A DNA stretch of 64,000 nt. Source: Gordonia hongkongensis (GTDB lineage: Bacteria > Actinomycetota > Actinomycetes > Mycobacteriales > Mycobacteriaceae). The stretch covers positions 248,001-312,000 of the forward strand of contig NZ_CP095552.1 of assembly GCF_023078355.1 (NCBI RefSeq), in the 5' to 3' direction. The position numbers and the translations under genes were made by a program. Below are positions 37,963-46,010 of the stretch, piece after piece; positions within the stretch are counted from its first letter, which is position 1, and every line of letters begins with the position of its first letter. A model generated the notes under the pieces. The model was not told the origin of the DNA, did not search any database, and saw nothing but the letters and a program-made list of their open reading frames with translations.

Positions 37963-38673
37963 ATGTCATGGCTCGACCAGCTCTTCGCCGCCGGTTCACG
38001 CAAACGGGATCTCGTCGCCGCCGACGCAGCACTGCCCGGCCGCTCGTCCGAGATCACGGTCCCGGGCGAGCACCTCGTTCTCGGAACGCCGATGCGGGGT
38101 CGGGCCGAGGCCGACGGCTCCCACGTACACGGCATCGGACGCTTCGACGACGGCCTCGACGCGATCGTCCTGGCCGGTGGCTGCTTCTGGGGGATCGAGG
38201 AGATCTTCTGGCAGGTCCCCGGTGTGTACACGACTGCCGTCGGATACGCGGGCGGTTACACGCCCAACCCGACCTATGAGGAGACCTGCACCGCGCGGAC
38301 CGGTCACACCGAGTCGGCGCTGGTGGTCTTCGATCCGGCCGTCGTCGATCTCGAAGGCCTGCTGAAGGTCTTCTGGGAGTCGCATGACCCGACGCAGGAG
38401 ATGCGTCAGGGCAACGACATCGGCACCCAGTACCGGTCAGCCGTGTACGCCCTGACCGACGCGGACCTTGACGTCGTCCGCAGCACCGCCGCAACCTTCC
38501 AGACCGCACTCGACGCTGCGGGCGAGGGTGCGATCGCCACCGAGATCAAACCGCTGGCGCAGGCGGGCGACGGACGGTTCTACTACGCCGAGGACTACCA
38601 CCAGCAGTATCTGGCGAAGAATCCGCATGGATACCGCTGCCATGCCGCGACCGGTGTCGCCTACCCGGCCTGA
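37963..38673 (+). CDS. msrA: Peptide methionine-(S)-S-oxide reductase
   Basis: Repairs oxidised methionine residues. 236 residues with catalytic Cys74 in GGCFWGIEE, the substrate-pocket region [15 protein letters not shown] and TEQYRSAVY-like GTQYRSAVY. The C-terminal YCHAATG-type tail (YRCHAATG) offers a resolving cysteine. It has an N-terminal extension of about 65 residues before the catalytic fold, compared with minimal MsrA proteins. ATG 37963 start; co-directional with the AlkZ-like gene 51 bp downstream. Confidence 0.93.
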   Translation: MSWLDQLFAAGSRKRDLVAADAALPGRSSEITVPGEHLVLGTPMRGRAEADGSHVHGIGRFDDGLDAIVLAGGCFWGIEEIFWQVPGVYTTAVGYAGGYTPNPTYEETCTARTGHTESALVVFDPAVVDLEGLLKVFWESHDPTQEMRQGNDIGTQYRSAVYALTDADLDVVRSTAATFQTALDAAGEGAIATEIKPLAQAGDGRFYYAEDYHQQYLAKNPHGYRCHAATGVAYPA

Positions 38674-38724
38674 CGTCGCGGTGCGCCGCCGTACCCATCG
38701 GTCGCAGACCCGACGAGACACGCG

Positions 38725-39798
38725 GTGACCGAACGGATCTCGCTGCGGCAGTGGAATCGCACCCTGCTGCAGCGTCAGCACCTGCTCACCCGCGTCGCGG
38801 AGGACGCCATCGAGGTTCTGGACCGCTGCGTCGGACTGCAGTCCCAGGACCCGCGGGCGGCGTTCTTCGGATTGTGGTCGCGGATCGCGGATTTCGATCC
38901 CCTCGAGCTGGACGATCTGCTCACCGACCGCGAGGTCGTGCGCATGACGCTGCTGCGCGCGACGATCTTCCTGATCGACGCCGAGGACGCACGCTGGATT
39001 CGTCCACTCGCCGAGCCCACGCTGCGGCGTGGACTCACCGACATCCACGCCCAGCGACTGGTGAACGCCGACCCGGCGCAGGTCGTGCGGTCCGCCGCCG
39101 AGATTCTCGCGGGTCGCGAACTCGCCGTCGCCGACCTCGGGAGCGAACTGGTTGCCCGCCATCCGGCGGAGGATGCGTCGACCCTGACCGCCATCGCACG
39201 GTGCGGGCTGCCACTGGTCCAGGTCCCCCCGCGTGGTTTGTGGCGCGGGCGGGGCGCTCCGACGTACCGCCTGTTCGACGAGTGGGCCGGCCCGGGCGAG
39301 CCGGCCGTCGTCGACGACGAAGCCCGTGCCGATCTCGTCCGGATGTATCTGCGCGGGTTCGGCCCGGCCACCGTGAAAGCCATCCAGACGTGGTCCGGGC
39401 TCACCCGGTTGCGACCCCTCGTCGAAAAGCTGGAGGCGGACTGGGAGCTCGTCCGGCTCGATGGCCCGAACGGCGAGGTTCTCTACGACCTCGACGGGCT
39501 CGCCCTCGCCGACCCGGATGCGCCGGCGCCGGCGCGGCTGATCGCCCCCTTCGACCACGTGATCGGCGCCCAGGCCGACCGAATCCGGGTCGCCGACCCG
39601 GAGATGTACCGGCGCACCGTGACTCCCAATGGCCGGTCGCCCGGATTCGTGTTCCTCGACGGATTCCTCGCAGGGACATGGTCTCTCGACGCCGAGGACG
39701 TTCCGGCGGTCGAGTACCTGCGTCCGGTGACCGCCGCCGAACGGCGCGAGGTCGACGCCGAGGTCGACCGGCTCCGTGAATTCCTGGTCGATACCTGA
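38725..39798 (+). CDS. Winged-helix DNA-binding protein, AlkZ-like (HTH_42/DUF1006)
   Basis: 357 residues. Early LQSQDPRAAFFGLWSR contains the Q-x-Q motif seen in AlkZ-type DNA glycosylases that unhook or remove alkylated bases, and the FGPATVKAIQTWSGL stretch matches the second winged-helix. The C-terminal APFDHVIG / PGFVFLDGFLAGTW pattern is typical of the family. DNA repair is therefore likely, but glycosylase activity is not shown for most members. GTG 38725 start. Confidence 0.75.
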   Translation: MTERISLRQWNRTLLQRQHLLTRVAEDAIEVLDRCVGLQSQDPRAAFFGLWSRIADFDPLELDDLLTDREVVRMTLLRATIFLIDAEDARWIRPLAEPTLRRGLTDIHAQRLVNADPAQVVRSAAEILAGRELAVADLGSELVARHPAEDASTLTAIARCGLPLVQVPPRGLWRGRGAPTYRLFDEWAGPGEPAVVDDEARADLVRMYLRGFGPATVKAIQTWSGLTRLRPLVEKLEADWELVRLDGPNGEVLYDLDGLALADPDAPAPARLIAPFDHVIGAQADRIRVADPEMYRRTVTPNGRSPGFVFLDGFLAGTWSLDAEDVPAVEYLRPVTAAERREVDAEVDRLREFLVDT

Positions 39799-39893
39799 AG
39801 CTCGGAGCGACGGGGCCCGGCAGATGTCGCACATCGTGGCGCCGAGCGCAACGACACACTACGTCTGCGAACCGGATCGAAGGAGCCCGCGAC

Positions 39894-40643
39894 TCAATCG
39901 CCGGTGCGCGGGTTCCGCGAGGTGATGCAGTAGCGGCGACCGACCGGATCCGCCATCGTCGTCCAGTGCGGGAAGTGCTCGATCGCGCGGGCGCCCCAGT
40001 CCTCGTGTCGTGCGACCTCGTCGGGGACGGAATTCGTGGCGATGTCGAGGTGTGCGGTCGCCACATCGCCGTCCGGTGACTCATCCTGCGTGCGCTGCAA
40101 CAGGATCCCTAGGGTCACCGCGGGGTCGCGGCGGAGCGCGACCAGCTCGGGCCGACCCCGGGGCTTCGTCGGCCAGCCGGTGAACCCGGTCCAGAAGTCG
40201 ACCTCGGCGTCGAACATGCCGGCGGGGATGTCGATGCACAGCTGGTCGATGATGCTGATGGTGTCGCCGGGCCAACGGATGGGCCGCGACCGCTTCGATT
40301 CGCCCTCCCACGGCACGAGGCAGAACACGAAACCGGCGGGTGACCGGAGGGTGAGGTGAGTCCCGGCGTCGACGACGAGGGTCGCACCGAGTGCCTGTGC
40401 CTCGGCGGTGGCGGCGTGCGGGTCGTCGGTGTGGATGTCGAGGTGGACTCCACCAGGTCCGTCGTCGATCCGCTGGACTCGCAGATGCGGGTCGCCGTAG
40501 AAGGGCTCCAGCGAGGCGAACTCGCGGTGCTCACCCCGCGGCGGGGAGACCGTGCTGCCCGAGATCGCGCGCCAGAAGGTCACCTCGCTGCCGAACACCT
40601 CCGCGGGGAAGTCGAGGAATGCGCTGAGCCACCGCACCTGCAC
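39894..40643 (-). CDS. Two-domain VOC (glyoxalase/bleomycin-resistance fold) protein
   Basis: 249 residues containing two VOC units: residues about 5-110 (FLDFPAEVFGSEVTFWRA, HLDIHTDDPHAATAEAQAL) and about 130-245 (DQLCIDIPAGMFDAEVDFWT, HLDIATNSVPDEVARHEDWG). The metal-binding His/Glu pattern is incomplete by eye, so an enzymatic function is uncertain. GTG 40643 is the only start consistent with the first domain. Divergent from the S49 protease gene. Confidence 0.75.
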   Translation of the reverse strand: MQVRWLSAFLDFPAEVFGSEVTFWRAISGSTVSPPRGEHREFASLEPFYGDPHLRVQRIDDGPGGVHLDIHTDDPHAATAEAQALGATLVVDAGTHLTLRSPAGFVFCLVPWEGESKRSRPIRWPGDTISIIDQLCIDIPAGMFDAEVDFWTGFTGWPTKPRGRPELVALRRDPAVTLGILLQRTQDESPDGDVATAHLDIATNSVPDEVARHEDWGARAIEHFPHWTTMADPVGRRYCITSRNPRTGD

Positions 40644-40732
40644 CCGGCAGATTCTACGGTGCGTCCCACGTCGCGGACTGTCGCGGCGCGTGGGAGAACA
40701 GCAGGCGGGTCGCCGTCGTTACACTCGGACAG

Positions 40733-41596
40733 ATGACTGCAGGACCGCTGGGGGCGGTGGGGAAGAAATTCTCGAAGGCGCGGACCGAGCAGGTCGCGGT
40801 CGTCCGTCTCGACGGCCCGATCGGGATCGCGGGGATGGGCAAGCACGGCGTCAACACCGAGTCCGTCGAGCCGGTTCTGAAGAAGGCATTCGCCACGGAG
40901 CGATTGCGGGCCGTCGTGGTCGTCATCAACTCGCCCGGTGGCTCGCCTGCGCAGTCGGAGTACATCGCCGAACGCATCCGCCAGCTGTCGGCGGAGAAGG
41001 GCGTGCCGGTCCTCGCGTTCTGTGAGGACGTCGCGGCCTCCGGCGGCTACTGGATCGCCTGCGCGGCCGATGAGATCTTCGCCGCCCACACCTCCATCGT
41101 CGGCTCGATCGGTGTCGTGTCGTCGGGCTTCGGTTTCTCGGCCGTGCTCGACCGCTTCGGTGTACAGCGCAGGCTGTACACGACCGGCGAGAACAAGGCG
41201 CGACTCGACACCTTCTCGCCCGAACAGCCCGAGGACGTCGAATGGCTGAAGGAATTGCAGGGCCAGCTGCACGAGGCGTTCATCGCGTGGGTCCGGCAGC
41301 GCCGCGGTAAAAAGCTGACCGCTTCCGACGCGGAACTCTTCAACGGCGACGTGTGGATCGGTCACCGCGCCGCGGAACTCGGGGTCGTCGACGGGATCGG
41401 GGTGATGCGCTCGGTCGTCGCCGAGCGGTACCCCGACGCGGAGATCACCGTCGTGGAGACGCCGAAGCCGCTGCTCATGAGACTCGTGGGAAGCCAGACA
41501 TCGGTTGCCGGATTTGCGGAGAGCGTGACGACCGGCGTTCTGGCGGCATTCGACCGCGCCCCGTCGTTGCGGCTGTCGCTGCTCCACCGGGACTGA
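40733..41596 (+). CDS. S49-family (SppA/SohB-like) serine protease
   Basis: 287 residues with the S49 dyad: nucleophile Ser103 in AASGGYWIA and general base Lys155 in TTGENKARLDTF, plus the NSPGGSP motif near 64-70. Members degrade signal peptides or membrane-protein fragments. No signal or anchor is seen in this form, except a weakly hydrophobic start. ATG 40733 opens directly after a TCGGACAG context without a strong ribosome-binding site. Confidence 0.88.
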   Translation: MTAGPLGAVGKKFSKARTEQVAVVRLDGPIGIAGMGKHGVNTESVEPVLKKAFATERLRAVVVVINSPGGSPAQSEYIAERIRQLSAEKGVPVLAFCEDVAASGGYWIACAADEIFAAHTSIVGSIGVVSSGFGFSAVLDRFGVQRRLYTTGENKARLDTFSPEQPEDVEWLKELQGQLHEAFIAWVRQRRGKKLTASDAELFNGDVWIGHRAAELGVVDGIGVMRSVVAERYPDAEITVVETPKPLLMRLVGSQTSVAGFAESVTTGVLAAFDRAPSLRLSLLHRD

Positions 41597-41638
41597 AAGG
41601 CCCGATCACAGCCCGTTCACATGGTTTTGCTTGTAAAT

Positions 41639-41882
41639 TGTCCCCACGTTATCCACAGGTGCTGTTCATCGAAGGAAGAGTTCACGACGTTCCGGCGTGT
41701 GCACTTTCGTGAATTTCCTACGCGCACATTCGGCTAAACGAGTGATCGCGGTCACAAGTCGCGGGCCGGTGGCCAGCGTTTTTCCACAATTCCACAGTCT
41801 CATCCCCAAGTAGACGGTCAGTGCGCGAACGAGGGACAAATGTCCAGGACGTACATGTGGATAAATTTATGTAGGTCTACAT
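41639..41882. other. AT-richer intergenic region with DnaA-box-like 9-mers and palindromes
   Basis: The 382-bp gap 41597-41978 has no convincing gene. It has an exact TTATCCACA (41649-41657), TTTTCCACA (41780-41788), AATTCCACA (41788-41796), an exact inverted TGTGGATAA (41856-41864) and near-match TTGTCCCCA (41639-41647). Next to them are the palindromes GGACA-AA-TGTCC (41834-41845) and TATGTAG-GT-CTACATA (41868-41883). No dnaA, dnaN or other replication gene is near. Candidate DnaA-binding cluster or rhodanese-operon control region. Confidence 0.45.
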
Positions 41883-41978
41883 AGCGCCTTGCTCCACACC
41901 CGTCTCGGTGATGACAGCGGGGCGCGCGGGCAGTGGTCCGGTCGAGCTGCCGCCGCGCCCGGCCGTCTCTGTGCCACC

Positions 41979-42344
41979 ATGGAAAACGTGAGCATGGGCG
42001 ACATCACTCAGGTGCCGGTGACCGACCTTCCGGATGACTTCACCGGGCAGACCGACGCGGTGATGCTCGACGTCCGTGAGGACGACGAATGGGCGTCCGG
42101 TCACATCCGGGGCGCCGTGCACATCCCGCTGGCCGAGGTGCCCGGCCGCCTTGCCGAACTCGACCCCGATCACGATCTGTACGTGGTCTGCCACTCCAGC
42201 GGCCGATCGATGCGCGTGCTGCAGTACCTCGCCCAGGTCGGATACGACGGGATCTGCGTCCGCGGCGGCATGCTCGCCTGGCAGGAACACGGCAAGCCCG
42301 TCGAGATCGGTGATACGCGACCCGCGGGCGACGCCGGCCGATGA
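41979..42344 (+). CDS. Rhodanese-like domain protein
   Basis: 121 residues, single rhodanese domain with active-site loop CHSSGRS (Cys near residue 69) and typical DVREDDEWASGHIRGAVHIP. The active Cys is present, so sulfurtransferase activity is plausible. ATG 41979 is used; GTG 41988 and ATG 41994 are alternatives and there is no strong ribosome-binding site. It overlaps the DUF4328 gene by 4 bp (ATGA), first gene of a three-gene operon. Confidence 0.85.
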   Translation: MENVSMGDITQVPVTDLPDDFTGQTDAVMLDVREDDEWASGHIRGAVHIPLAEVPGRLAELDPDHDLYVVCHSSGRSMRVLQYLAQVGYDGICVRGGMLAWQEHGKPVEIGDTRPAGDAGR

Positions 42345-43378
42345 TCGACCTGTGCCCGCGGTGTCGAATCCAGGCACCGCACCGTCCCGGCCGTGAACAC
42401 TGCCCCCGATGCGGCGGACCGCTCAGCGTCGTCGAGGATGCCGCGCGGGCGCTGGCCGCCCGGCAGACGCCGGCACGATCGCCGGCGCCCGGCGCGGTGC
42501 GCCCGCCGCACGTCCCGTCTCGCTCCGGCCCGGCCCCGGTGTCCGCCGGACGTCTCTACCGCAGTCGCAACGTCCGGTGGGTGGCCCGCCGCCCACCCGA
42601 GGCGATTCCTGTCCGCCGCGGCCCCTCGGGTCGACGTGGCCCCCGACTGATTCCCCGGTACGTCTACATACCCACCTGGGGTCTGCACGACGAACCGGCG
42701 GAGGTCGACACCGCGCACCAGAAACTCGAGAGTTCGCGTGTCCGACTGCAGTTCGCCCTGAACGTGGCGGGCTCTGCGCTGGCCGCGTCCGCACTGGTCC
42801 ATCTCGTGCGCTACCTCCTGCTGGTCGTCAACCGCGACCGTCCGCTGCCCGAATTCCTCATCGTCGCGTCCGACTGGCTGACCATCTTCGTCGGTGTCGT
42901 CGCATTCCTCGGATTCGTCCTGGCGACGCTGGCTTTCATGCGCTGGGTCCTGGAGTTGCGCGCGGACACCTACGCCGCGGCCGGTCTCGTCGACCCGCGC
43001 CGGCCCGGTTGGGTCGCCGCGCTCGCCGGCCTGCCGCTGGTCAACCTCATCGGTGCGCCGCTGGTGGTGCAGGAGGTCGCTGTGCATCGGGTCGGCCAGG
43101 ACCCCGCGCTCGATGCCGACCTCGTCGGCCGACGACTCCGCAAGTTGTGGGTCGCCTGGGTGGTGGTGAATGTGGCGGCCGGGGCGGCGATCATCGCCCG
43201 GCTCGTCGCGTGGCGCTCGGACTCGCTGCAGACCGGGGCGAACGCGATGGTGATGGTCATCGTCAGCGCAGCGGTCTCGGCTGCCTTCGCCTTCTGGATG
43301 GCACGCCGGGTGCGGACACTGTTCGACGCCGCCGCGGCGGCCCCGGTCCCGACGAGACGGTGGGTGGCGGTCGGATGA
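42341..43378 (+). CDS. DUF4328 membrane protein with N-terminal zinc ribbon
   Basis: 345 residues. Cys5, Cys8, Cys21 and Cys24 form a zinc-ribbon-like pair (CPRC ... CPRC). A Pro/Arg-rich linker (about 45-105) precedes about six membrane helices in the C-terminal two-thirds. This matches the mycobacterial protein encoded beside glpQ1. Function unknown. Overlaps of 4 bp with both neighbours (ATGA at 42341 and 43375) show tight translational coupling. Confidence 0.78.
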   Translation: MIDLCPRCRIQAPHRPGREHCPRCGGPLSVVEDAARALAARQTPARSPAPGAVRPPHVPSRSGPAPVSAGRLYRSRNVRWVARRPPEAIPVRRGPSGRRGPRLIPRYVYIPTWGLHDEPAEVDTAHQKLESSRVRLQFALNVAGSALAASALVHLVRYLLLVVNRDRPLPEFLIVASDWLTIFVGVVAFLGFVLATLAFMRWVLELRADTYAAAGLVDPRRPGWVAALAGLPLVNLIGAPLVVQEVAVHRVGQDPALDADLVGRRLRKLWVAWVVVNVAAGAAIIARLVAWRSDSLQTGANAMVMVIVSAAVSAAFAFWMARRVRTLFDAAAAAPVPTRRWVAVG

Positions 43379-44184
43379 ACTCAGGGGTGAACGTGGGCGC
43401 GGCCGAAAAGGTCTCCCGATCGGGCAAGCCGGCGGTGGTGGCGCACCGCGGGGCGTCGGGCGACTGTCCGGAACACACCCTGGCCGCCTACGAGCTGGCT
43501 CTCGCACAGGGCGCGGACGGCCTCGAGTGCGATGTCCGGTTGACCGCCGACCACGAACTCGTGTGCGTGCACGACCGGACCGTCGACCGGACGTCCGACG
43601 GCTCGGGGATCGTCAGCGAGATGACGCTCGCCGAACTGCGCGAGCTCGACTTCGGGAGCTGGCATGCCGCTGGTGGACCCGCGTCGATCCTGACGCTGCG
43701 GGAGCTGCTCACGCTGACCCTGGACTGGCGCCGACCCGTCCGCCTGTTCATCGAGACCAAGCATCCGGTGCGGTTCGGCAGTCTCGTCGAGCAGAAGCTC
43801 CTCGAGATGCTGCACGAGTTCGGGGTGGCGACGCCGCCGTCGGCCGATCACAGCCGCGCCGTGGTCATCTCGTTCTCGTCGGCCGGGGTCTGGCGGATCC
43901 GGCGCCACGCCCCGATGCTGCCGACGATCCTGCTCGGTGACACCGCCCGGGTCCTGGGCGGGGGCGCCGCGACCGCGGTCGGGGCGACCGGCATCGGACC
44001 GTCGGTGATGACCCTGCGGCAGTACCCGGACCTGGTCGATCGCGCCGCCGCCGCCGGTCGGGTCACCTACTGCTGGACCGTCGACGAGCAGGTCGACGTC
44101 CAGCTGTGTGCCGATCTCGGTGTGCGGTGGCTGGCCACCAACCACCCGGCGAAGGTGCGCGACTGGCTGGTCACCGTCGACTGA
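43375..44184 (+). CDS. glpQ: Glycerophosphodiester phosphodiesterase
   Basis: 269 residues of the GDPD TIM-barrel: HRG (His24), PEHTLAAYELAL, the metal-binding GLECDVRLTADHELVCVHD and GIGPSVMTLRQYP later. It hydrolyses glycerophosphodiesters to an alcohol and sn-glycerol 3-phosphate. The usual EN-T motif reads E-H-T here (PEHT), a small variation. No signal peptide, so cytoplasmic, like the M. tuberculosis GlpQ1-type protein. GTG 43387 is an alternative start. Confidence 0.88.
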   Translation: MNSGVNVGAAEKVSRSGKPAVVAHRGASGDCPEHTLAAYELALAQGADGLECDVRLTADHELVCVHDRTVDRTSDGSGIVSEMTLAELRELDFGSWHAAGGPASILTLRELLTLTLDWRRPVRLFIETKHPVRFGSLVEQKLLEMLHEFGVATPPSADHSRAVVISFSSAGVWRIRRHAPMLPTILLGDTARVLGGGAATAVGATGIGPSVMTLRQYPDLVDRAAAAGRVTYCWTVDEQVDVQLCADLGVRWLATNHPAKVRDWLVTVD

Positions 44185-44239
44185 GCTGCCGCCCGCACGA
44201 CCTGTCGGGCGCCGCGGGCCGACGTGAGAGAGTGGACCG

Positions 44240-45163
44240 ATGGGCAAGAAGAGCAAACGGGGTAGTGGACCACGTCCGGGAAGCAATCGCGCCGAGCGCG
44301 TCGCAGCACGTAAGGCACGCCAGGCCGCAGCTCTGGCGCCGCCGCCCCGGCCCTTCGCCGGGTTCGCGTCCGAATGCGATTTCGTCGCGCTGCGGACCTT
44401 CGTCGCCTCGGCGACTGCGCGGTTGGAGCTCACCGAGCCGGCCGGTTCCCGCAACGACGTCTCGATCGTGACGATCCTGCCGGGCGCGGTACCTGCTCTC
44501 GCGCGCGACCTCGACGGTGCGACAGAGGGTTTCGTGGGTCTGCAGACCGACCCCGATCGCTCGGCGCTGACCGTCGAACTCGCCGCGGCCATCGCGTGGG
44601 CCGCTCACGCCGACGCCGGCAGTGAGTTCGACCTCGAGGCTGCCGACGAGGCCCCGAGCCTCGACGAGGTCGTGAAGACCGACGCCGCCTTGGACATCAC
44701 GGTGCACCAGGACTTCGGCTGGTGGTTCGTGGAGGGCACCGAGGTCCCGGCGGAGATCACGGCCATGTTCGAGCGCGCCAACGACTCGGTGCTGCCGACC
44801 GCGCGGCTCGTGGTCGACAGCGGCGCCGGTGCGCCCTGGTGGGTCGATGCGGGCGAACGTGCGCACCTGCGCTGGATTCGACCCGAGCCGGAGGACGACC
44901 TGATGTCGGCGATGGCCCGGCTCCACGCGGCCGGTCATCTGACGATGGGTGAGGGTTCGCGGTTCGCCGGATCGTTCCGCACCCACGGATTGCTCGTCCC
45001 GGTCTTCGACCTCGACAACGAGATGCACCACGAAGAGTGGTACGCCGGTCTCAACGAGCTCGATCGCCGCCTCGGCGAAGCGCTCGCCGACACCTCGCCG
45101 CTGACGATCGAACAGCGCAGCTCCCGCAACGGCATTCGCGGTCGCCAGGTCACGCTGCGCTGA
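44240..45163 (+). CDS. DUF5926-family protein
   Basis: 307 residues. Strongly basic N-terminus (MGKKSKRGSGPRPGSNRAER) suggests nucleic-acid or ribosome binding, followed by a mixed alpha/beta body with GWWFVEGTEVPAEI and LLVPVFDLDNEMHHEEW. Matches a conserved actinobacterial family without known function. ATG 44240 follows GAGAGAGTGGACCG. A dispersed repeat follows. Confidence 0.7.
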   Translation: MGKKSKRGSGPRPGSNRAERVAARKARQAAALAPPPRPFAGFASECDFVALRTFVASATARLELTEPAGSRNDVSIVTILPGAVPALARDLDGATEGFVGLQTDPDRSALTVELAAAIAWAAHADAGSEFDLEAADEAPSLDEVVKTDAALDITVHQDFGWWFVEGTEVPAEITAMFERANDSVLPTARLVVDSGAGAPWWVDAGERAHLRWIRPEPEDDLMSAMARLHAAGHLTMGEGSRFAGSFRTHGLLVPVFDLDNEMHHEEWYAGLNELDRRLGEALADTSPLTIEQRSSRNGIRGRQVTLR

Positions 45164-45190
45164 CCGGCGTGGTCCGTAACCGCGCTGTTT

Positions 45191-45345
45191 CTGCTCCCTG
45201 AGAGCCTTCTTCTGCTCCCTGAGGTGCGAGCGAAGCGAGCCACGAAGGGGCGTGGTGACGTCCGTCGCCAGCCCTTCGTGGCTCGTCGCTTGCGCTCCTC
45301 GCACCTCAGGGAGCGAGGGTTATGTCGTTCTCTCGGATCTGGAGC
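45191..45345. repeat. Dispersed inverted repeat, full element
   Basis: A partial unit CTGCTCCCTGAG (45191-45202), then a complete element: left arm CTCCCTGAGGTGCGAGCGAA with GCGAGCCACGAAGGG (from 45212), spacer, and right arm CCCTTCGTGGCTCGTCGCTT ending CTCGCACCTCAGGGAGCGA (to about 45315). TCTCGGATCT, a variant of the TTCGGATCA module, is at 45331. It sits between the convergent DUF5926 and ferritin genes. Confidence 0.85.
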
Positions 45346-45388
45346 GGGGGTTTCGCGGCTCTTTCGGATTGGGGCGGATGGAACTCCG

Positions 45389-45925
45389 TCAGATGTTCCC
45401 GCCGGCCGCGACCGGTGCGGTGGCGTCGGATGTCTTCTCGCCGTTGAACTCTCGCTCGACGAAGTTCTCCAGGTCGAAGAGGTTCCCGTTGCAGCGTTCG
45501 GCGATGGTCTGCAGGGTCGTCATGGTCGCGACCTCCTCGACCTGTTCCTTGAGGAACCACTGCACGAACTGCTCGCCTAGGTAGTCGCCGGTGTCGCGGG
45601 CCGACTTCGCCAGGTCGACGACCTGCTGGGTCACCGTCTTCTCCTGTGCGAGAGCGAGATCGATGGGCGCACGGTAGTCCTCGAACCGGTTGTTCGGTGC
45701 CGGGATGCCGGGGATCTCGACCTCCATGTCGCGGTCGAGGAAGTACTGCACGATCATCATCGCGTGATTGCGCTCTTCGACGGCCTGGCGGTAGAAGAGC
45801 TTTGCCAGCTGGGGCATGTCGTGGTTGTCGAAATAGGTGGCGACCGCGATGTACTGCTGCGAGGCGTAGAACTCGTTGCTGATCTGGTCGTGCAGCAGCT
45901 GATGGAACTTCGTGTGTTCGGACAT
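45389..45925 (-). CDS. bfrB: Ferritin (BfrB-type, non-heme)
   Basis: Iron-storage ferritin. 178 residues; ferroxidase-site motifs ISNEFYASQQYIAV, AVEERNHAMM and KEQVEEVATM with the expected Glu/His residues are visible. No haem-binding Met at the dimer position is obvious, favouring the non-heme form. Start ATG 45925 (MSEHTKFHQLL); an upstream in-frame ATG would add 3 residues. A degenerate IdeR-like box is upstream, in keeping with iron-dependent activation of the mycobacterial bfrB. Confidence 0.92.
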   Translation of the reverse strand: MSEHTKFHQLLHDQISNEFYASQQYIAVATYFDNHDMPQLAKLFYRQAVEERNHAMMIVQYFLDRDMEVEIPGIPAPNNRFEDYRAPIDLALAQEKTVTQQVVDLAKSARDTGDYLGEQFVQWFLKEQVEEVATMTTLQTIAERCNGNLFDLENFVEREFNGEKTSDATAPVAAGGNI

Positions 45926-45962
45926 GCGACCCATCGTAGAGACGAAAAATGGCTCTCACCAG

Positions 45963-45981
45963 CAAGTTCAGGCTAAGTAAG
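45963..45981 (-). promoter_or_regulatory. Degenerate IdeR-like box upstream of ferritin
   Basis: CTTACTTAGCCTGAACTTG on the minus strand matches about 12 of 19 positions of TWAGGTWAGSCTWACCTWA with an exact TTAGCCT core. Iron-dependent activation of bfrB is known in M. tuberculosis; occupancy here is inference. Confidence 0.35.
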
Positions 45982-46010
45982 GCAAGTCTGGCCTGCGTTT
46001 GGCGACCCTT

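Noticed and set aside
41597..41978. Chromosomal replication origin
   Set aside because: DnaA-box-like sites are present, but dnaA, dnaN, rpmH or gyrB are not next to them.
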